From the NCBI RefSeq assembly GCF_035917235.1, contig NZ_CP108423.1, positions 5,113,501 to 5,177,500 on the forward strand: 64,000 bases of DNA, written 5' to 3'. This DNA is from Streptomyces sp. NBC_01294. Lineage in GTDB: Bacteria > Actinomycetota > Actinomycetes > Streptomycetales > Streptomycetaceae. A model generated the notes under the pieces. The model had not been told where the DNA came from. It saw nothing but the letters and a program-made list of their open reading frames with translations, and made no database searches. Shown here one piece after another: positions 62,307-64,000 of this stretch (the first letter of the stretch is position 1; the number at the start of each line of letters is the position of its first letter). The translations under genes were made by a program, and so were the position numbers.

Positions 62307-63689
62307 TCAGAAGGCTCCCTTCCTCGCCAGCCGGGCGTACCAGTGGGCGCTGGAGCGCGGGGTGCGGACCTGGGTCTCGTAGTCGACGTGCACGATGCCG
62401 AAACGCTTGCTGTAGCCGTAGGACCACTCGAAGTTGTCCAGCAGCGACCAGAGGAAATAACCCTCCACCGGGGCGCCGTCCGTCACGGCGCGGTGCACGG
62501 CGGCGAGGTGGGCCTCCAGGTAGGCGATGCGCTGCGGGTCGTGGACGTCCGGGGCGTAGGCCGCGCCGTTCTCGGTGACCAGCAGGGGCAGGCCGGGTGC
62601 CTCGCGGTTGAAGCGCATCAGCAGGTCGTACAGGCCGGTGGAGTCGATCGACCAGCCCATGTCGGTCTGCTCGCCGGGCGGCTGATGGAAGGCCACCGTG
62701 TCCGCCGCGGGCCAGGGGGAGTGCGTCGTGGCCCCGTGGCCGTCGGCGCGCGGGCCGCCCCCGTCGGGGGCCGCCGACACCACCGTCGGCGTGTAGTAGT
62801 TCACGCCGAGGAAGTCCAGCGGCTGGTTGATCAGCGACTCGTCGCCGGGGCGGACGAACGACCAGTCCGTGAGGGCGGCGGTGTCCGCGAGCAGGTCCTG
62901 CGGGTAGGCGCCGTGCAGCAGCGGCCCGGTGAAGATCCGGTTGGCCAGGGCGTCGATGCGGCGCTGTGCGTCCGCATCGGCCGCCGAGCCGGTCAGCGGC
63001 CGGACCGCGCTGGGGTTGAGCGCGATGCCGACCCGGGCCCGGCTCGGCAGGGCGGCGGTGGCCAGGCCGTGGGCCAGGTTGAGGTGGTGGGCCGCGCGCA
63101 GGGAGTCGGCGGGCGAGGTGCGGCCTGGGGCGTGGATCCCGGAGGCGTAGCCGAGGAAGGCGCTGCACCAGGGCTCGTTGAGGGTGGTCCAGAGCTCCAC
63201 CCGGTCGGCCAGCGCCTCCGAGACCTGGGAGGCGTACCGGGCGAAGGCGTAGGCCGTCTCCCGCTCGGGCCAGCCCCCGGCGTCCTCCAGCGCCTGCGGC
63301 AGGTCCCAGTGGTACAGGGTCACGCAGGGCCGGATCCCGTACGAGAGCAGCTCGTCGACGAGCGCGTCGTAGAAGCCGAGTCCGCCGGCGAGCACCCGCG
63401 GCCAGGACACCGAGAACCGGTAGGCGCCCAGCCCCAGTTCCGCCATCATCCGGACGTCCTCGCGCCACAGCCGGTGGTGGTCGACGGCCACGTCGCCGGT
63501 GTGACCGCCGTGCACCTTGCCCGGCGTCCGGCAGAAGGTGTCCCAGATGGACGGCCCGCGCAGGGCGGCCGCGCCCTCGATCTGGAAGGCCGCCGTGGCC
63601 GTGCCCCACAGGAACCCGTCGGGGAACCGCAGTTCCCCCGCGTCCCCCGCGTTCCTCGTGTCCGTCCCGTTCATCGGGGTGTACGTCAT
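62307..63689 (-). CDS. bglC: GH1 beta-glucosidase (BglC-like)
   Basis: 460 residues. GH1 barrel: [21 protein letters not shown] at the start, acid/base Glu in TLNEPW, nucleophile Glu in VTENGAAY. Start ATG 63689 overlaps the stop of the upstream permease (ATGA), as in the Streptomyces cebEFG-bglC operon, in which BglC cleaves imported cellobiose to glucose. A CebR-type operator is not in the window. Confidence 0.92.
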   Translation of the reverse strand: MTYTPMNGTDTRNAGDAGELRFPDGFLWGTATAAFQIEGAAALRGPSIWDTFCRTPGKVHGGHTGDVAVDHHRLWREDVRMMAELGLGAYRFSVSWPRVLAGGLGFYDALVDELLSYGIRPCVTLYHWDLPQALEDAGGWPERETAYAFARYASQVSEALADRVELWTTLNEPWCSAFLGYASGIHAPGRTSPADSLRAAHHLNLAHGLATAALPSRARVGIALNPSAVRPLTGSAADADAQRRIDALANRIFTGPLLHGAYPQDLLADTAALTDWSFVRPGDESLINQPLDFLGVNYYTPTVVSAAPDGGGPRADGHGATTHSPWPAADTVAFHQPPGEQTDMGWSIDSTGLYDLLMRFNREAPGLPLLVTENGAAYAPDVHDPQRIAYLEAHLAAVHRAVTDGAPVEGYFLWSLLDNFEWSYGYSKRFGIVHVDYETQVRTPRSSAHWYARLARKGAF

Positions 63690-64000
63690 CCCTTCACCGC
63701 TCCTTGCATGATGCCGCCGACGATCTGGCGGCCGAAGACGAGGAACACCAGCAGCAGCGGGAGCGTGCCCAGGAGCGCGCCCGCCATGATCACCGACTGG
63801 TCCGGTATGTAGCCCCGGCCCAGACCGGTCAGGGCCACCTGCACCGTCGGGCTGCCGTTCTGGGTCAGCGCGATGATCGGCCAGAAGAAGTCGTTCCAGG
63901 CCATGACGAAGGTCAGCATGGCCAGCACCGCCATCGCGGGACGCGCGGCGGGGAAGACCACGTGCCACACGACCCGCAGCGAACTCGCGCCGTCCGAGCG
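63686..64000 (-). CDS. cebG: Carbohydrate ABC transporter permease, C-terminal 104 residues (CebG-like)
   Basis: Only the C-terminal part lies in the window. It shows the EAA loop ([25 protein letters not shown]) and the last membrane spans ([44 protein letters not shown]). MalG-type. Direct coupling to the bglC gene identifies it as the cellobiose permease CebG with good probability. Confidence 0.82.
   Translation of the reverse strand, partial: RSDGASSLRVVWHVVFPAARPAMAVLAMLTFVMAWNDFFWPIIALTQNGSPTVQVALTGLGRGYIPDQSVIMAGALLGTLPLLLVFLVFGRQIVGGIMQGAVKG

Overview
The window is high-GC actinobacterial chromosome, almost certainly Streptomyces. It carries a class E sortase plus an LAHTG-tailed substrate, a DUF5753-type helix-turn-helix/DUF397 pair, an NsdA-like HTH/TPR regulator, DasR-type 'dre' boxes in front of chitin-degradation genes, a cellobiose permease/bglC junction and many GTG starts. 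No phage, IS transposase, rRNA or CRISPR array was recognised. Three identical tRNA-Lys(CTT) genes are present.

Layout. 1-7.6 kb: the N-terminal part of a GHKL ATPase cut by the window edge, a SEC-C protein, a class E sortase, a DUF6412/YidC-like membrane pair, a fumarylacetoacetase-fold hydrolase, and a divergent Gfo/Idh dehydrogenase and ROK regulator sharing a perfect palindrome. 8-17.5 kb: a sortase substrate, then an aminophosphonate uptake and catabolism cluster (GntR regulator, FAD oxidoreductase, phosphonatase-like HAD enzyme, ABC ATPase, two permeases, binding lipoprotein) followed by a secreted phosphodiesterase-like enzyme. 17.7-25 kb: HAD-IIA phosphatase, a class F-like sortase with its own substrate, tRNA-Lys, and a peptidoglycan hydrolase translationally coupled to a very long SPFH protein. 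25-32 kb: chitin LPMO and GH18 chitinase, both with dre-like boxes, interleaved with an acyl-CoA synthetase, tRNA-Lys, an IclR regulator and an LLM flavin enzyme.

32-41 kb: a DUF5753/DUF397 pair; then a TrmB/LuxR-type regulator divergent from a 61-residue secreted peptide ending in a duplicated SINWD motif, a 91-residue unknown, and two tandem-duplicated secreted proteins that join the same tachylectin-like propeller to two different wall-hydrolase domains. A PAS-GGDEF-EAL protein and an M6 metalloprotease follow. 41-49.7 kb: tRNA-Lys, small proteins, an FMN reductase/MarR pair, and an overlapping three-gene operon (Fe-S RecB/Cas4-type nuclease, unknown protein, Upf1/Dna2-type helicase) that together resembles a split Dna2. 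A repeat island with a 31-bp perfect inverted repeat lies next to a phosphatase gene.

49.7-64 kb: NsdA-like regulator, two SAM-type methyltransferase/spermidine-synthase-fold proteins, a two-component system, a DUF5993-DsbB pair, a secreted PKD/repeat protein, an MFS exporter with its MarR regulator, an NmrA-like reductase, and the cebG-bglC end of a cellobiose operon on the minus strand.

Two features run through the whole window. Dispersed copies of a streptomycete intergenic repeat (core CTCAAACGCCGGCGGGGCT) occur, in one place translated inside an ABC permease. Short tandem repeats expand the coding sequence or leader of several genes.
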